DNA of 64,000 nucleotides, taken from Candidatus Scybalocola faecavium. GTDB lineage: Bacteria > Bacillota > Clostridia > Lachnospirales > Lachnospiraceae. Position 1 is the stretch's first letter. Each line of letters opens with the position of its first letter. A model generated the notes under the pieces. It had not been told where the DNA came from. It made no database searches and saw nothing but the letters and a program-made list of their open reading frames with translations. Both the position numbers and the translations under genes were made by a program. The stretch is taken from contig DVFP01000007.1 of the NCBI GenBank assembly GCA_018713145.1, forward strand, positions 1 to 64,000, in the 5' to 3' direction. Shown here in pieces: positions 33,138 through 44,387 of this stretch.

Positions 33138-33151
33138 ACTTATGCTATAAT
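33123..33151 (+). promoter_or_regulatory. lepA promoter inside the spoIIP 3' end
   Basis: TTGTCC (33123-33128), 17 bases, TATAAT (33146-33151), with an extended -10 TG one base upstream. It produces a leader of about 130 bases made up almost entirely of the two repeat modules. Confidence 0.7.
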
Positions 33152-33160
33152 AAAATAAGT

Positions 33161-33259
33161 ATGCCAAAAAGGAGGAAATCCCCTCCGGGGATACCTGTAT
33201 GGCCCATGAAGCGGGCCGAAGACGGAGGAACCCCCTTCGGGGATACCTGTATGGCCTGA
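33161..33259 (+). CDS. Possible short leader ORF across the two repeat modules
   Basis: A 32-codon frame begins about 4-5 bases after the expected transcription start and reads through both modules (starts MPKRRKSPPGIPVW), stopping 30 bases before lepA. With almost no leader it would have to start leaderless. It may well be fortuitous; it is listed because it spans the modules exactly. Confidence 0.2.
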   Translation: MPKRRKSPPGIPVWPMKRAEDGGTPFGDTCMA

Positions 33260-33275
33260 GAGTCAGGCCGAAGAA
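33171..33275 (+). repeat. Two tandem SD-hairpin modules before lepA
   Basis: Unit 1 (33171-33223, 53 bp) and unit 2 (33224-33275, 52 bp). Each begins GGAGGAA, then a small hairpin (ATCCCC-TCC-GGGGAT; CCCC-TT-CGGGG in unit 2), then ATACCTGTAT, then a second hairpin (GGCCC-N7-GGGCC; GGCCTGA-GAG-TCAGGCC) and GAAGA. A third GGAGGAAA at 33276 serves lepA, 9 bases before its GTG. Related units lie at 14736-14820 and 61246-61322. Confidence 0.85.
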
Positions 33276-33289
33276 GGAGGAAATTTTAC

Positions 33290-35101
33290 GTGAGTGTTGA
33301 CCAGAGTAAGATACGCAATTTCTGCATCATTGCCCACATTGACCACGGTAAGTCCACACTGGCAGACCGGATCATTGAGATGACCGGACTGCTTACCAGC
33401 AGGGAGATGCAAAATCAGGTGTTGGATAATATGGATTTGGAGCGTGAGCGGGGAATTACCATTAAAGCTCAGGCCGTGCGGATTGTTTATAAAGCAAAAG
33501 ATGGAGAAGAATATATTTTTAATTTAATCGATACACCGGGACATGTAGACTTTAATTATGAAGTTTCCCGCAGTCTGGCCGCCTGTGATGGAGCTATTTT
33601 AGTAGTGGACGCTGCTCAGGGGATCGAAGCTCAGACACTGGCTAATGTATACCTGGCTTTGGATCATGACCTGGAAATCATGCCGGTGATCAATAAGATC
33701 GATCTGCCCAGCGCTGATCCGGATCGGGTGGTCGCTGAAATCGAAGATGTGATCGGCCTTGAGGCTCATGATGCTCCGAGGATTTCCGCAAAGACCGGAG
33801 AAAATGTCGAGGAAGTGCTGGAACAGATCATTACTAAGATTCCCGCACCTACAGGGGATATAAACGCGCCTCTTAAGGCATTGATCTTTGACGCGGTTTA
33901 TGATCCCTATAAGGGCGTTATTGTATTTTTCAGAGTCAAAGAGGGCCGTATCGCCAAAGGAACACCGGTAAAAATGATGGCTACCGGTGCCTGCTTTGAA
34001 GTGGTTGAGGTCGGTTATTTTGGTCCGGGACAGTTTATCCCGTGCGACGAGCTTACCGCCGGTATGGTGGGCTATATGACGGCCAGTATTAAAAATCTGA
34101 AGGATACCCATGTAGGCGATACCATTACAAATTCAAAAGAACCTTGTGATGCGCCTTTGCCTGGTTATAAAAAAGTAAATCCCATGGTTTACTGCGGCAT
34201 GTATCCTGCAGATGGAGCCAAGTACGGGGACCTTCGTGATGCTCTTGAAAAGCTTCAGCTTAATGATGCATCTCTCCAGTTTGAGGCAGAAACCAGCGTA
34301 GCCTTAGGGTTTGGTTTTAGATGCGGCTTCCTGGGACTGCTCCATCTGGAAATCATCCAGGAGCGCCTTGAGCGGGAGTTTAACCTGGATCTTGTGACTA
34401 CAGCGCCTTCTGTTATTTATAAGGTGCATAAGACCAACGGTGAAGTGATCGAACTGACAAATCCGTCCAATCTTCCGGATCCTTCAGAAATCGAGTATAT
34501 GGAAGAACCGGTAGTTTCTGCGGAAATCATGGTGACGACGGATTATATCGGCCCTATTATGGAACTGTGCCAGGAGCGGCGGGGCAATTATCTGGGGATG
34601 GAATATATGGAAACTACCCGCGCTCTGTTGAAATATGAGCTGCCGTTAAATGAAATCATCTATGATTTCTTTGACGCCTTAAAGTCCCGTTCCCGGGGGT
34701 ATGCCTCCTTTGATTATGAGATGAAAGGGTATCAGCGTTCACCTCTGTGTAAGCTGGATATTTTAGTCAACCGGGAGGAAGTAGATGCCTTGTCCTTTAT
34801 CGTTTATGAAGGATCTGCCTATGAGCGGGGCAGAAAAATGTGCGAAAAGCTTAAAGAGGAAATTCCCAGACAGCTTTTTGAAATTCCCATTCAGGCAGCT
34901 ATCGGAAGCAAGATCATTGCCAGGGAAACGGTAAAGGCTTTAAGGAAGGATGTGCTGGCCAAGTGTTATGGCGGCGACATCAGCCGTAAGCGTAAGCTTC
35001 TGGAAAAGCAGAAAGAAGGAAAGAAGCGTATGCGCCAGATCGGAAATGTAGAAATCCCTCAAAAGGCATTTATGAGCGTTTTAAAGTTGGATGATAAATA
35101 G
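33290..35101 (+). CDS. lepA: Elongation factor 4 (LepA back-translocase)
   Basis: A 603-residue GTPase. G motifs: [10 protein letters not shown] (G1), RGITIKAQ (G2), DTPGHVDF (G3), [10 protein letters not shown] (G4); EF-G-like domains follow and the LepA-specific C-terminal domain ends with [23 protein letters not shown]. It acts on stalled or mistranslocated ribosomes and in 30S biogenesis. Start is a GTG at 33290 with GGAGG 9 bases ahead, supplied by the end of the repeat array. hemW follows by 9 bases, a conserved pair in Firmicutes. Confidence 0.97.
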   Translation: MSVDQSKIRNFCIIAHIDHGKSTLADRIIEMTGLLTSREMQNQVLDNMDLERERGITIKAQAVRIVYKAKDGEEYIFNLIDTPGHVDFNYEVSRSLAACDGAILVVDAAQGIEAQTLANVYLALDHDLEIMPVINKIDLPSADPDRVVAEIEDVIGLEAHDAPRISAKTGENVEEVLEQIITKIPAPTGDINAPLKALIFDAVYDPYKGVIVFFRVKEGRIAKGTPVKMMATGACFEVVEVGYFGPGQFIPCDELTAGMVGYMTASIKNLKDTHVGDTITNSKEPCDAPLPGYKKVNPMVYCGMYPADGAKYGDLRDALEKLQLNDASLQFEAETSVALGFGFRCGFLGLLHLEIIQERLEREFNLDLVTTAPSVIYKVHKTNGEVIELTNPSNLPDPSEIEYMEEPVVSAEIMVTTDYIGPIMELCQERRGNYLGMEYMETTRALLKYELPLNEIIYDFFDALKSRSRGYASFDYEMKGYQRSPLCKLDILVNREEVDALSFIVYEGSAYERGRKMCEKLKEEIPRQLFEIPIQAAIGSKIIARETVKALRKDVLAKCYGGDISRKRKLLEKQKEGKKRMRQIGNVEIPQKAFMSVLKLDDK

Positions 35102-35110
35102 GAAAAGATC

Positions 35111-36262
35111 ATGGAACATATGGAACTTTATATACACTATCCTTTTTGTGTTAAAAAATGTAATTATTGCGATTTCTTATCCGCGCCCGCCGCACCTGTG
35201 CAGCGGGCCCTTTACGTGGATGCCCTGATCAGGGAAATGGAATTTTTGGCGCCTGAATATAGTACGCGGACGGTGGATACCCTGTTTATCGGCGGAGGCA
35301 CCCCTTCCCTTATGGAAAGCCATGAACTTATAAAGGTCATGGACAAAATCAGGACATGCTTTCATTTATCCCGGGACTGTGAGATTACCATGGAGGCAAA
35401 TCCGGGAACCATTGACCGGGAAAAAGCCAGAACTATGGCCAGGGCCGGGATCAACCGTTTGAGTATTGGTCTCCAGTCGGCAGATCCAGGGGAGCTGAAG
35501 CTTTTGGGACGGATCCACACATGGGAGGATTTTGAGGAAAGCTATGTCTGGGCCAGGGAAGCGGGTATCAAAAATATTAATGTGGATCTTATGTCTGCCC
35601 TTCCGGGACAGGATCTTAAGTCATGGGAGACAACATTAAACAAGGTGATTGAAAAAAATCCGGAGCACATTTCTGCCTACAGTCTGATCATTGAGGAGGG
35701 CACTCCCTTTTATCAGATTTATGGGGAGACGGAAGAGCAGAAGAACAGGGATAAATGGCCGTCCCTTCCCGGAGAAGATGAGGATCGGAAGATGTATGCC
35801 TTAACCGGACAGATGCTTAAAAGTGCCGGATATGCCCGGTATGAAATTTCCAATTATGCCCGTCCGGGCTTCGAATGCCGTCACAATACAGGCTACTGGC
35901 TCAGGAAGGATTATCTTGGCCTTGGCCTTGGAGCGGCCAGTCTGATGGACGGACGCCGGTTTGAAAATACACGGGATCTGAAAGCCTATTTAAATGGCGA
36001 TTTTTCTCATAAAAATATTCAGATTCTTTCCAGGGCAGATGCCATGGCTGAATTTATGTTCCTTGGCCTGCGGCTGATAAACGGCGTATGGGATAAGGAC
36101 TTTATCCGGACTTTCGGAAAAAGCTTTATGGAAGTTTACGGTGAGCCGATTCGTCAGCACTGTCAGGAAGGCCTGCTTTATTATATAGAAGAGACCGGAC
36201 AATTAGCCCTTACGGAAAGAGGAATTGATGTAAGTAATTACGTGCTGTGTGATTTTCTTTAA
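35111..36262 (+). CDS. hemW: HemW-like radical SAM haem chaperone
   Basis: A 383-residue radical SAM protein with cluster cysteines C13, C17 and C20 (PFCVKKCNYCDF), FIGGGTPSLM, and RLSIGLQSADPGELKLLGR. It was long labelled oxygen-independent coproporphyrinogen oxidase, but members with this lepA neighbourhood are HemW, which binds haem and passes it to respiratory proteins. The C-terminal wing ends in ALTERGIDVSNYVLCDFL. It is co-transcribed with lepA. Its last four bases overlap the convergent LysR gene. Confidence 0.92.
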   Translation: MEHMELYIHYPFCVKKCNYCDFLSAPAAPVQRALYVDALIREMEFLAPEYSTRTVDTLFIGGGTPSLMESHELIKVMDKIRTCFHLSRDCEITMEANPGTIDREKARTMARAGINRLSIGLQSADPGELKLLGRIHTWEDFEESYVWAREAGIKNINVDLMSALPGQDLKSWETTLNKVIEKNPEHISAYSLIIEEGTPFYQIYGETEEQKNRDKWPSLPGEDEDRKMYALTGQMLKSAGYARYEISNYARPGFECRHNTGYWLRKDYLGLGLGAASLMDGRRFENTRDLKAYLNGDFSHKNIQILSRADAMAEFMFLGLRLINGVWDKDFIRTFGKSFMEVYGEPIRQHCQEGLLYYIEETGQLALTERGIDVSNYVLCDFL

Positions 36263-37176
36263 GTCCTCTGAGTGGAATGAAGATATTCTAAAAAGCGGAC
36301 AACAGCCGTGTTAGTAACATCCTTTGACCAGTAAATGCAAAAATTAATGTAATGTTCCTGCAAAAGAGGCAGATAGGCAACATGTTCTTCGTTGAAAATC
36401 GTGCCTTTATCCATAATGACAAATCCCTTGTTCATAATGAGCCAGTGATATAATGTCAGGTAATTAGGTGCATAATGGATGTTTGCAGGAACAATGCCAT
36501 TGGCATGGCATTGATTGAGGATATAGCTTGTTGCGTTTGGCACAATGGACCATTTTACAAGGAGAAGGTCAAGGCCGTTAAGCATTTTCAGGACAGTCGT
36601 CTTGTCCTTTACCTGGGCAGCAGGGTGATCTTTGTTGATTAGGGCAAAACTTTCTTTGCTTTCTAAAACTTCATGAGTGATATTGGAATAAATATTTCCC
36701 GGAAATTCCAGGGCGAAAGCCAGATCCAGTTCATGATCATTAAGCTGTTCAAAAAGCCGGACATAGGGGCTGTTGATTACTTCTGTCTGCACATCTTTAT
36801 TTTTTTCTGAAAATCCTTCCAGTATTTTTTTTAACCCCGGGGTAATCAGATGTCCCTCCTGGATGCCAATGGCTAATCGGGCATTAAGTCCTCGGGAAGC
36901 GTTTTTCACTTTTTCATGAAGCTCGTGTTCAGCTTTTTGAACATATGGGTAGTAGTTCAGCAATGCTATGCCAGCCTCTGTAAGACAAACAGAACGTTTG
37001 CTTCGTATGAAAAGACGTACGCCGAATTCCTGCTCCAGCTTTAAGATACATTTACTTAAGGCTGGCTGGGTAATAAAAAGATTGTCAGCTGCCTGGTTAA
37101 AATTCAATGTTTTGGCTACTTCAAAAAAGTAACGGTATTCCATATCGTTCATGTTCTGCTTCATCTCCGATCCCAA
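36259..37176 (-). CDS. LysR-family transcriptional regulator
   Basis: A 305-residue regulator (shorter if one of the later ATGs is used; the TTG at 37176, ATG at 37164, 37152 and 37143 are all possible and the ribosome site does not decide). The N-terminal helix-turn-helix (YFFEVAKTLNFNQAADNLFITQPALSKCI) and the effector domain from about residue 95 are normal. It diverges from the SLC13 transporter and FAD oxidoreductase genes and probably activates them through the dyad at 37265-37286. The inducer is unknown; it is likely related to the transported acid. Confidence 0.9.
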   Translation of the reverse strand: MGSEMKQNMNDMEYRYFFEVAKTLNFNQAADNLFITQPALSKCILKLEQEFGVRLFIRSKRSVCLTEAGIALLNYYPYVQKAEHELHEKVKNASRGLNARLAIGIQEGHLITPGLKKILEGFSEKNKDVQTEVINSPYVRLFEQLNDHELDLAFALEFPGNIYSNITHEVLESKESFALINKDHPAAQVKDKTTVLKMLNGLDLLLVKWSIVPNATSYILNQCHANGIVPANIHYAPNYLTLYHWLIMNKGFVIMDKGTIFNEEHVAYLPLLQEHYINFCIYWSKDVTNTAVVRFLEYLHSTQRT

Positions 37177-37264
37177 TACATTTACTGTTTGAATATTTCT
37201 TTTAGTATACCATGTAAAAACATTTGTGAAAAGACGAAGAAACTGGGAAAATGTACATAATTAA

Positions 37265-37286
37265 TAGCTTTTTAGGTATTAAGCTA
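37265..37286. promoter_or_regulatory. LysR-type dyad between regulator and transporter
   Basis: TAGCTT-N10-AAGCTA, which contains the T-N11-A core of LysR sites. It is about 40 bases upstream of a TATAAT (37326-37331) that has a poor -35, as expected for an activator-dependent promoter of the transporter operon. Confidence 0.55.
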
Positions 37287-37377
37287 ATGAATATTTATCT
37301 ATTTTTCATAAAAGAAGAATATTGATATAATATAAATACACTAAAAAACAGTAATATGTGTTGGAGGAGGTTATACA

Positions 37378-38844
37378 ATGGGGGCTAAACAATTGAAGAG
37401 GACAGACAAAAAGACAGTACACTTTATTGTTGCTATTGTTTTAGACATAGCAATAAGTTTACTTGTTCCGCCGGTAAATGGACTGACTCCTGTAGGGGTC
37501 CGTGCCATTGGCGCTGCAGTGGCTACGGTATATCTTTGGACATTTGTGGCTACAGACTGGACGAGTATTTTAAGCGTATTGCTTTTTGCCGTGGCTGGGG
37601 TCATGCCATTTGAGACATTATTGACTACAGGGGTAACGCCAGTGCTGCTTATTATTACTATGAGCGCTATTACTATTCCATTAAGCCGTACCGGTTTTAT
37701 TGCAAGAGTGATCAACTGGTTTATTACAAGAAATGTGGTTAAGGGCCGTCCGTGGCTGTTTTTCGCTTTCTACTTTGCTGCCATCTACATTATCGGATGT
37801 TTCCTTGACGTAGCGGCAGCCTGTCTGATCGCTTTGCCGGTGGCTAAGGAAATCTGCAGAGAGCTTGGATATGAGGATGATTCAAAATTTGCTTCCGTAA
37901 TGTATCTGGGGATCATATGGTATAGTATGTGGGGATATGCGGCTACACCTATTGCCCATACTGTAGCTATTATTGTAATGCAACTGGTGGAAACTTATAC
38001 CGGAGGATCCATCTCCATGTTGGATTATATGAAGGTAGGGATTCCGGGGACTATCGTTTTGGGAATTTTAAGCTTTCTTGTTTTCCGCTTTGTTGTCCGC
38101 CCGGATGTGAGTCGGTTTATTAATTATGATCCTGAAAAAAGGTCTAAAAGTATCAGCAAGAAAATGAGCCGGGGAGAGCGAAGGGCAGTGATCATATTTT
38201 GTCTTATTGTATTTGCATTTTTGTTTCCGGATCTGTTTAAAAATATTTTACCGGAAGCGTCTGCCTTTGTTTCAGGATTGACCATTAATGCGCCTGCTGT
38301 GGCCGGGATTGCGGCCATGTATATTATTAAAGATGAAAATAATGAACGGCTTTTGGATTTTTCCAAATCCATTAATCAGATTCCCTGGGGAGCGGCGCTT
38401 TTAGTTATGGGAATGTTTGTTGTAGCACCTTGTCTGACGGCAGATGCCACAGGGATCAAAACTTGGTTTGCCAATATTTTAAGTCCTATTACCAGTAATA
38501 TGACCACATGGGTGCTTCTGACACTGGTTGTTGCCGCTTTTTGTATCGTCTTTACAAATTTTATGTCCTGCAATGCTATCGCTAATATTGCGTTTTCTTT
38601 AGTTGCGCCGATTGCTGTTAGTCTGGCGCCGGTGGTGAATGTGTACGCCTTGGCTATGGTGGTGGCAATCGCGGCCAATATAGGAATCATGACTCCGGCA
38701 GCTTCAGCAGCTTCAGCTGTTGTTTTGGGAAGCGGCGCTTCTACCGGTCATGCCATGAAATATGGCGCTGTGATGATTCCTGTAGGTATTGTAGTATGTC
38801 TGCTGGCTGTTTATCCGCTGGCTGCATTGATTTTTCCAATATAA
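37378..38844 (+). CDS. SLC13/DASS-family anion symporter
   Basis: A 488-residue protein with about 11-12 membrane helices and an internally repeated layout of the divalent anion:Na+ symporter type (helix-hairpin segments around residues 135-150 and the CNAIANIAFSLVAPIAVSL segment near 400, where substrate and Na+ sites lie). Family members import C4-dicarboxylates, citrate, sulfate or related acids; the exact substrate is unknown. The start follows GGAGGAGGTTATACA. It is 15 bases ahead of the FAD oxidoreductase gene, so both act on the same compound, probably. Confidence 0.85.
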   Translation: MGAKQLKRTDKKTVHFIVAIVLDIAISLLVPPVNGLTPVGVRAIGAAVATVYLWTFVATDWTSILSVLLFAVAGVMPFETLLTTGVTPVLLIITMSAITIPLSRTGFIARVINWFITRNVVKGRPWLFFAFYFAAIYIIGCFLDVAAACLIALPVAKEICRELGYEDDSKFASVMYLGIIWYSMWGYAATPIAHTVAIIVMQLVETYTGGSISMLDYMKVGIPGTIVLGILSFLVFRFVVRPDVSRFINYDPEKRSKSISKKMSRGERRAVIIFCLIVFAFLFPDLFKNILPEASAFVSGLTINAPAVAGIAAMYIIKDENNERLLDFSKSINQIPWGAALLVMGMFVVAPCLTADATGIKTWFANILSPITSNMTTWVLLTLVVAAFCIVFTNFMSCNAIANIAFSLVAPIAVSLAPVVNVYALAMVVAIAANIGIMTPAASAASAVVLGSGASTGHAMKYGAVMIPVGIVVCLLAVYPLAALIFPI

Positions 38845-38859
38845 AGGGGAGGGGTTTAT

Positions 38860-40407
38860 ATGAGTTCATTGTACTATTCTGAACCGGCAGCTCAGATACC
38901 GGTTTATGATGAATGTGATATTTTAGTGGTGGGCGGCGGTGCGGCCGGACACGCTGCTGCTTTGGCGGCTGCAAGGGCAGGTGCCAAAAATATTATTCTA
39001 ATGGAGCGCTATGGGTTTATGGGAGGCGATGCTACCGGTGGCTATGTGATCATGGTGCCGAATCTCAGCTGGTACGACAAAGCTTTTGTCCGGGGAATCC
39101 AAGAGGAATGGTTTACCCGTCTGGAAAAAATACCGGAAGCAGTTACCGGCCCGTCTCTGTCTGAAATTGGAAGCAGGGATCCTGCCAAATTATATTATTG
39201 GGGGTCGTTTTTAGACTGTACCAGCCGCAGCGACTATGAAGGAGCAAAAGAAAAATGCCTTGTGCGGGCAGTTCATTATGAACCCAATGAATTAAAAATC
39301 GTTATGGACCAAATGCTTTATGAGGAACGGGATGCTATCCGAATCTGCTACCATAGTTGGGTAACCAAACCTATTGTAGAAAATAATCAGGTTCGAGGTG
39401 TGATTTTTGAAAGTAAAGAAGGACGCCAGGCGGTTCTGGCCAAGATCGTCATCGATGCTACAGGCGATGGTGACTTGTTTAGCAGATCTGGGGCACCCTA
39501 TTCCAGCCTTGCAGACGGCACATGTCGTTCTTCCACCACAGCGCTGGTCTATCGGATCGGCGGTGTGTGCTGGGAAGCCTATTATGAATGGCAGAAAGCC
39601 CATCTGGTGGAAGCATCTGCCTTTGCCGCAGGGCTGTCTGAAGTGGCAGGATTTCGGGTGGTACCCTTTCAGTCCAGCCGGAGGGATGTGTGCTGGATTG
39701 ATAACTGGCATCCATCCAGAGATTGTACAGTGATCAAAGACCAGACAGCCACAGAGATTAATACCCGCATGTCCATTCATGATCTTATTGATTATATGAA
39801 AGAATGTGTGCCCTCGGCCTTCCGCAATGCATATTTATACGATATTGCTCCTCAGCTGGGATGTCGGTGCAGCCGTCGTCTCCAGGGAGAATATATGATG
39901 ACGGCCAATGATTTTGCCTTTGCAAAGAAGCATGAGGATGTGATCGCATGGCATTCTACTATCTGCCAGTTAAATGACTGCGGACCTGTGGAAATCCCAT
40001 ATCGTGCCATCCTTCCTCAAAAGATCGACAATCTCCTTGCTCCGGGACGGCATTTATCTACAGATGATGTGGCAATTGACTGGCTGAATCTTATTCCCCA
40101 GTGTGTAGGCACCGGTCAGGGCGCTGGCGTTGCTGCGGCAGTGGCGGTAATGGATAAAACCACAGCTCATGGTGTGAATATACAAAAAGTTCAGGATATT
40201 CTTGTGGATCAAAATGTTCCCCTGCCTAGAAATGCCCGGTTTGAAGCAAAGGATCCGTCTTATCGGGAACTGGTCGAGGAAAAAAATTACGGCTTGTATA
40301 CAGCTGCAGCCCGTGAAGCAGCGGCTCAGGCACAGCAAAGTCAGAAGATTTCATTTCGTCAGGATCATGATTACTCTAAACCGGAGGATGATGGTCAGCT
40401 GGTATAA
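38860..40407 (+). CDS. FAD-dependent oxidoreductase (FAD_oxidored family)
   Basis: A 515-residue flavoprotein: dinucleotide-binding motif ILVVGGGAAGHAAALAAARAG near residue 24, MERYGFMGGDATGGYV, DATGDGDL, and RCSRRLQGEYMMT, which corresponds to the R-x-S-R-R-x-x-G-E-Y motif of the pfam12831 group; the last 60 residues are Ala/Gln-rich. No signal peptide, so cytosolic. It is co-transcribed with an anion symporter under LysR control. It may reduce or oxidise the imported acid, but no specific substrate can be inferred. It ends at a strong terminator. Confidence 0.8.
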   Translation: MSSLYYSEPAAQIPVYDECDILVVGGGAAGHAAALAAARAGAKNIILMERYGFMGGDATGGYVIMVPNLSWYDKAFVRGIQEEWFTRLEKIPEAVTGPSLSEIGSRDPAKLYYWGSFLDCTSRSDYEGAKEKCLVRAVHYEPNELKIVMDQMLYEERDAIRICYHSWVTKPIVENNQVRGVIFESKEGRQAVLAKIVIDATGDGDLFSRSGAPYSSLADGTCRSSTTALVYRIGGVCWEAYYEWQKAHLVEASAFAAGLSEVAGFRVVPFQSSRRDVCWIDNWHPSRDCTVIKDQTATEINTRMSIHDLIDYMKECVPSAFRNAYLYDIAPQLGCRCSRRLQGEYMMTANDFAFAKKHEDVIAWHSTICQLNDCGPVEIPYRAILPQKIDNLLAPGRHLSTDDVAIDWLNLIPQCVGTGQGAGVAAAVAVMDKTTAHGVNIQKVQDILVDQNVPLPRNARFEAKDPSYRELVEEKNYGLYTAAAREAAAQAQQSQKISFRQDHDYSKPEDDGQLV

Positions 40408-40477
40408 ATAATATTCAGAGTGGCTGGAGAAAATAGCAGGTTCCAGTCTTAAACATTAAAAAGAATCCGGGAAAAGA

Positions 40478-40520
40478 CTCAGGTTTTTCTTATTTATAAT
40501 TGAGAAAAGCCTGGGTTTTT
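40478..40520 (+). terminator. Terminator after the FAD oxidoreductase gene
   Basis: CTCAGGTTTTTCT pairs with AGAAAAGCCTGGG (with G-U pairs), followed by TTTTTT. Confidence 0.8.
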
Positions 40521-40605
40521 TATGTATTGGTTCTCTCAGGGGAGGATGGCAGGGAAGGGGACGGCAGAAGGGAAATGTTTTTGTAAAAATATTTCTAATC
40601 ACCTA

Positions 40606-40634
40606 TTGACAAAAGCTTAAGATAGTGATATTTT
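40606..40634 (+). promoter_or_regulatory. Heat-shock operon promoter
   Basis: TTGACA (40606-40611), 17 bases, TATTTT (40629-40634); a sigma-A promoter for hrcA-grpE-dnaK. Confidence 0.88.
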
Positions 40635-40648
40635 ATGTACATAAGGTA

Positions 40649-40675
40649 TTAGCACTCTAGTTGATTGAGTGCTAA
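40649..40675. promoter_or_regulatory. CIRCE operator
   Basis: TTAGCACTC-N9-GAGTGCTAA, a perfect CIRCE element, 15 bases after the -10 and 27 bases before hrcA. HrcA binds it to repress the operon in the absence of heat stress. Confidence 0.98.
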
Positions 40676-40701
40676 TAACAAAAGCTGAAAGGAGTGATTC
40701 A

Positions 40702-41739
40702 GTGAATCTGGATGAAAGAAAAACTAAGATTTTAAATGCCATCATTCAGACTTATCTTGAAACTGGCGAGCCTGTTGGTTCAAGAACAATCTCAAAATTC
40801 ACGGATCTCAACTTAAGTTCAGCGACGATCCGAAACGAAATGGCGGATCTGGAAGAGATGGGATATATCCTTCAGCCCCATACATCCGCAGGGCGTATTC
40901 CTTCAGATAAAGGTTATCGGTTTTATGTGGATAATCTTATGAAGGATAAGATCGCTCAGGTGGATGAGATGAAGGAAGTCATGCTTGAAAAAGCGGATAA
41001 GGTTGATCAGCTGTTAAAACAGGTGGCAAAGCTTTTAGCAACAAACACCAATTATGCGTCCCTTATATCCACTCCCCAGTATAAGCGTAACAAGCTTCGG
41101 TTCATTCAGTTGTCGAAAGTCGATGAAACCCAGATCCTGGTGGTCATTATGATCGAGGGCAACATTATAAAGAATAAGCTTATAAACAGCGACTTTCCGG
41201 TAGAGCAGGAGGATGTTGTTAAGCTGAATATTTTATTAAACACATTTCTTCAGGGATTAAGTCTGCAGGAGATCAACATGGAGATGATCCAAAAGCTGAA
41301 ATCTCAGGCACAGGGTCACAGTAAAGTGATTAGTGATGTGATCGATGCTATTGGCCAGGCGATTCAGGAAGAGGATGATGTGGAGATTTATACCAGCGGC
41401 GCGACAAACCTTTTAAGTTATCCGGAATTAGGAGACAGAGAGCAGGCAAAAGCCCTTATGTCTACCTTTGAAGAAAAACAGGCACTTGTCAATCTCATTG
41501 AAGAGAATGTTGATAAAGATGGCGGAGAGAACCACGGAATACAGGTGTATATTGGTGCGGAATCTCCGGTAAAGACCATGAAGGACTGCAGTATTGTTAC
41601 TGCAACCTATGAATTGGAAGAAGGTGTTCAGGGAACCATTGGTATTGTAGGTCCCAAGCGGATGGATTATCAGAAGGTTGTAAATAACCTGCAGATTATG
41701 ATGAACCAACTGGACACGATATTTAAGAAGAATAAATAA
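40702..41739 (+). CDS. hrcA: Heat-inducible transcription repressor HrcA
   Basis: A 345-residue repressor: N-terminal winged helix (LDERKTKILNAIIQTYLETGEPVGSRTI), GAF-like middle and a C-terminal part ending in IGIVGPKRMDYQKVV. It binds the CIRCE element just upstream and is folded by GroEL, which links chaperone load to repression. The GTG at 40702 is chosen as it follows AAAGGAGTGATTCA and gives the family N terminus. First gene of the hrcA-grpE-dnaK-dnaJ operon. Confidence 0.97.
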   Translation: MNLDERKTKILNAIIQTYLETGEPVGSRTISKFTDLNLSSATIRNEMADLEEMGYILQPHTSAGRIPSDKGYRFYVDNLMKDKIAQVDEMKEVMLEKADKVDQLLKQVAKLLATNTNYASLISTPQYKRNKLRFIQLSKVDETQILVVIMIEGNIIKNKLINSDFPVEQEDVVKLNILLNTFLQGLSLQEINMEMIQKLKSQAQGHSKVISDVIDAIGQAIQEEDDVEIYTSGATNLLSYPELGDREQAKALMSTFEEKQALVNLIEENVDKDGGENHGIQVYIGAESPVKTMKDCSIVTATYELEEGVQGTIGIVGPKRMDYQKVVNNLQIMMNQLDTIFKKNK

Positions 41740-41753
41740 AAGAGGTGAACACA

Positions 41754-42428
41754 GTGGCAGATTTAGATAGAGAGAAAATGGATGAAGCATTAAATGAGGA
41801 AACAGATCAGGAGACGAAGGCCGCCGGTGAAACTGTTGATACAGAGGAGGATACAGAAACTTCCGATGATGCACAAAGCAGTGATGACAGTCAGGATGCT
41901 GATTGTGAAGAGGAAGATACAGAGGCTTCCGGTGATGCTTCTGAGGGAAAGAAAAAGTCCCGCCTTTTTTCTAAAAAAGAAAAGAAAAAAGATAAAAAAG
42001 ATCAGCAGATTGAAGATCTTACAGACCGTCTGATGCGTCAGATGGCTGAATTTGATAATTTCCGCAAGCGCACAGAGAAAGAAAAGTCTCAGATGTTTGA
42101 TAATGGTGCGGGAGATATTATTGAAAAGATCCTGCCTGTGATCGATGATATGGAGCGGGGACTTGCCGCTTTAAGTGATGAAGAAAAAGAAACATCCTTT
42201 GCCAAAGGCATGGAGATGATCTATAAAAAGTTTGTTGGGATTTTAACGAATGCCGGTGTCACACCTATTGATGCTGCTGGCAAAGAATTTGATCCTAATT
42301 ATCATAATGCAGTCATGCAGAGCCCCAGCGAAGATGTTGAATCCGGATATGTGGTTCAGGAGCTTCAAAAGGGTTATATGTATAAAGATAAAGTGCTTCG
42401 GCACAGTATGGTTATTGTAGCAGAATAA
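41754..42428 (+). CDS. grpE: Nucleotide exchange factor GrpE
   Basis: A 224-residue protein that releases ADP from DnaK. The first 65 residues are extremely acidic, followed by a Lys-rich patch (KKKSRLFSKKEKKKDKK) and the long dimerisation helix (about 90-140, RQMAEFDNFRKRTEKEK) and the C-terminal beta domain (GYMYKDKVLRHSMVIV). The acidic and basic N-terminal extension is longer than in E. coli GrpE. The GTG at 41754 has AGAGG 8 bases ahead. Confidence 0.95.
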   Translation: MADLDREKMDEALNEETDQETKAAGETVDTEEDTETSDDAQSSDDSQDADCEEEDTEASGDASEGKKKSRLFSKKEKKKDKKDQQIEDLTDRLMRQMAEFDNFRKRTEKEKSQMFDNGAGDIIEKILPVIDDMERGLAALSDEEKETSFAKGMEMIYKKFVGILTNAGVTPIDAAGKEFDPNYHNAVMQSPSEDVESGYVVQELQKGYMYKDKVLRHSMVIVAE

Positions 42429-42448
42429 GACAATTTCAGTTGATATAG

Positions 42449-44344
<1,896 letters not shown>

Positions 44345-44356
44345 TATATAAAGATA

Positions 44357-44382
44357 CGGTCTGCCACCCCCGTGGCAGACCG
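44357..44382 (+). terminator. Hairpin after dnaK
   Basis: Perfect 11-base arms CGGTCTGCCAC and GTGGCAGACCG with a 4-base loop, 12 bases after the dnaK stop. There is no T-run, so it may be a partial terminator or 3'-end stabiliser. Confidence 0.6.
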
Positions 44383-44387
44383 CATTT

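Noticed and set aside
40641-40680. T-box or other leader control upstream of hrcA
   Set aside because: The dyad is a perfect CIRCE operator, which explains it.
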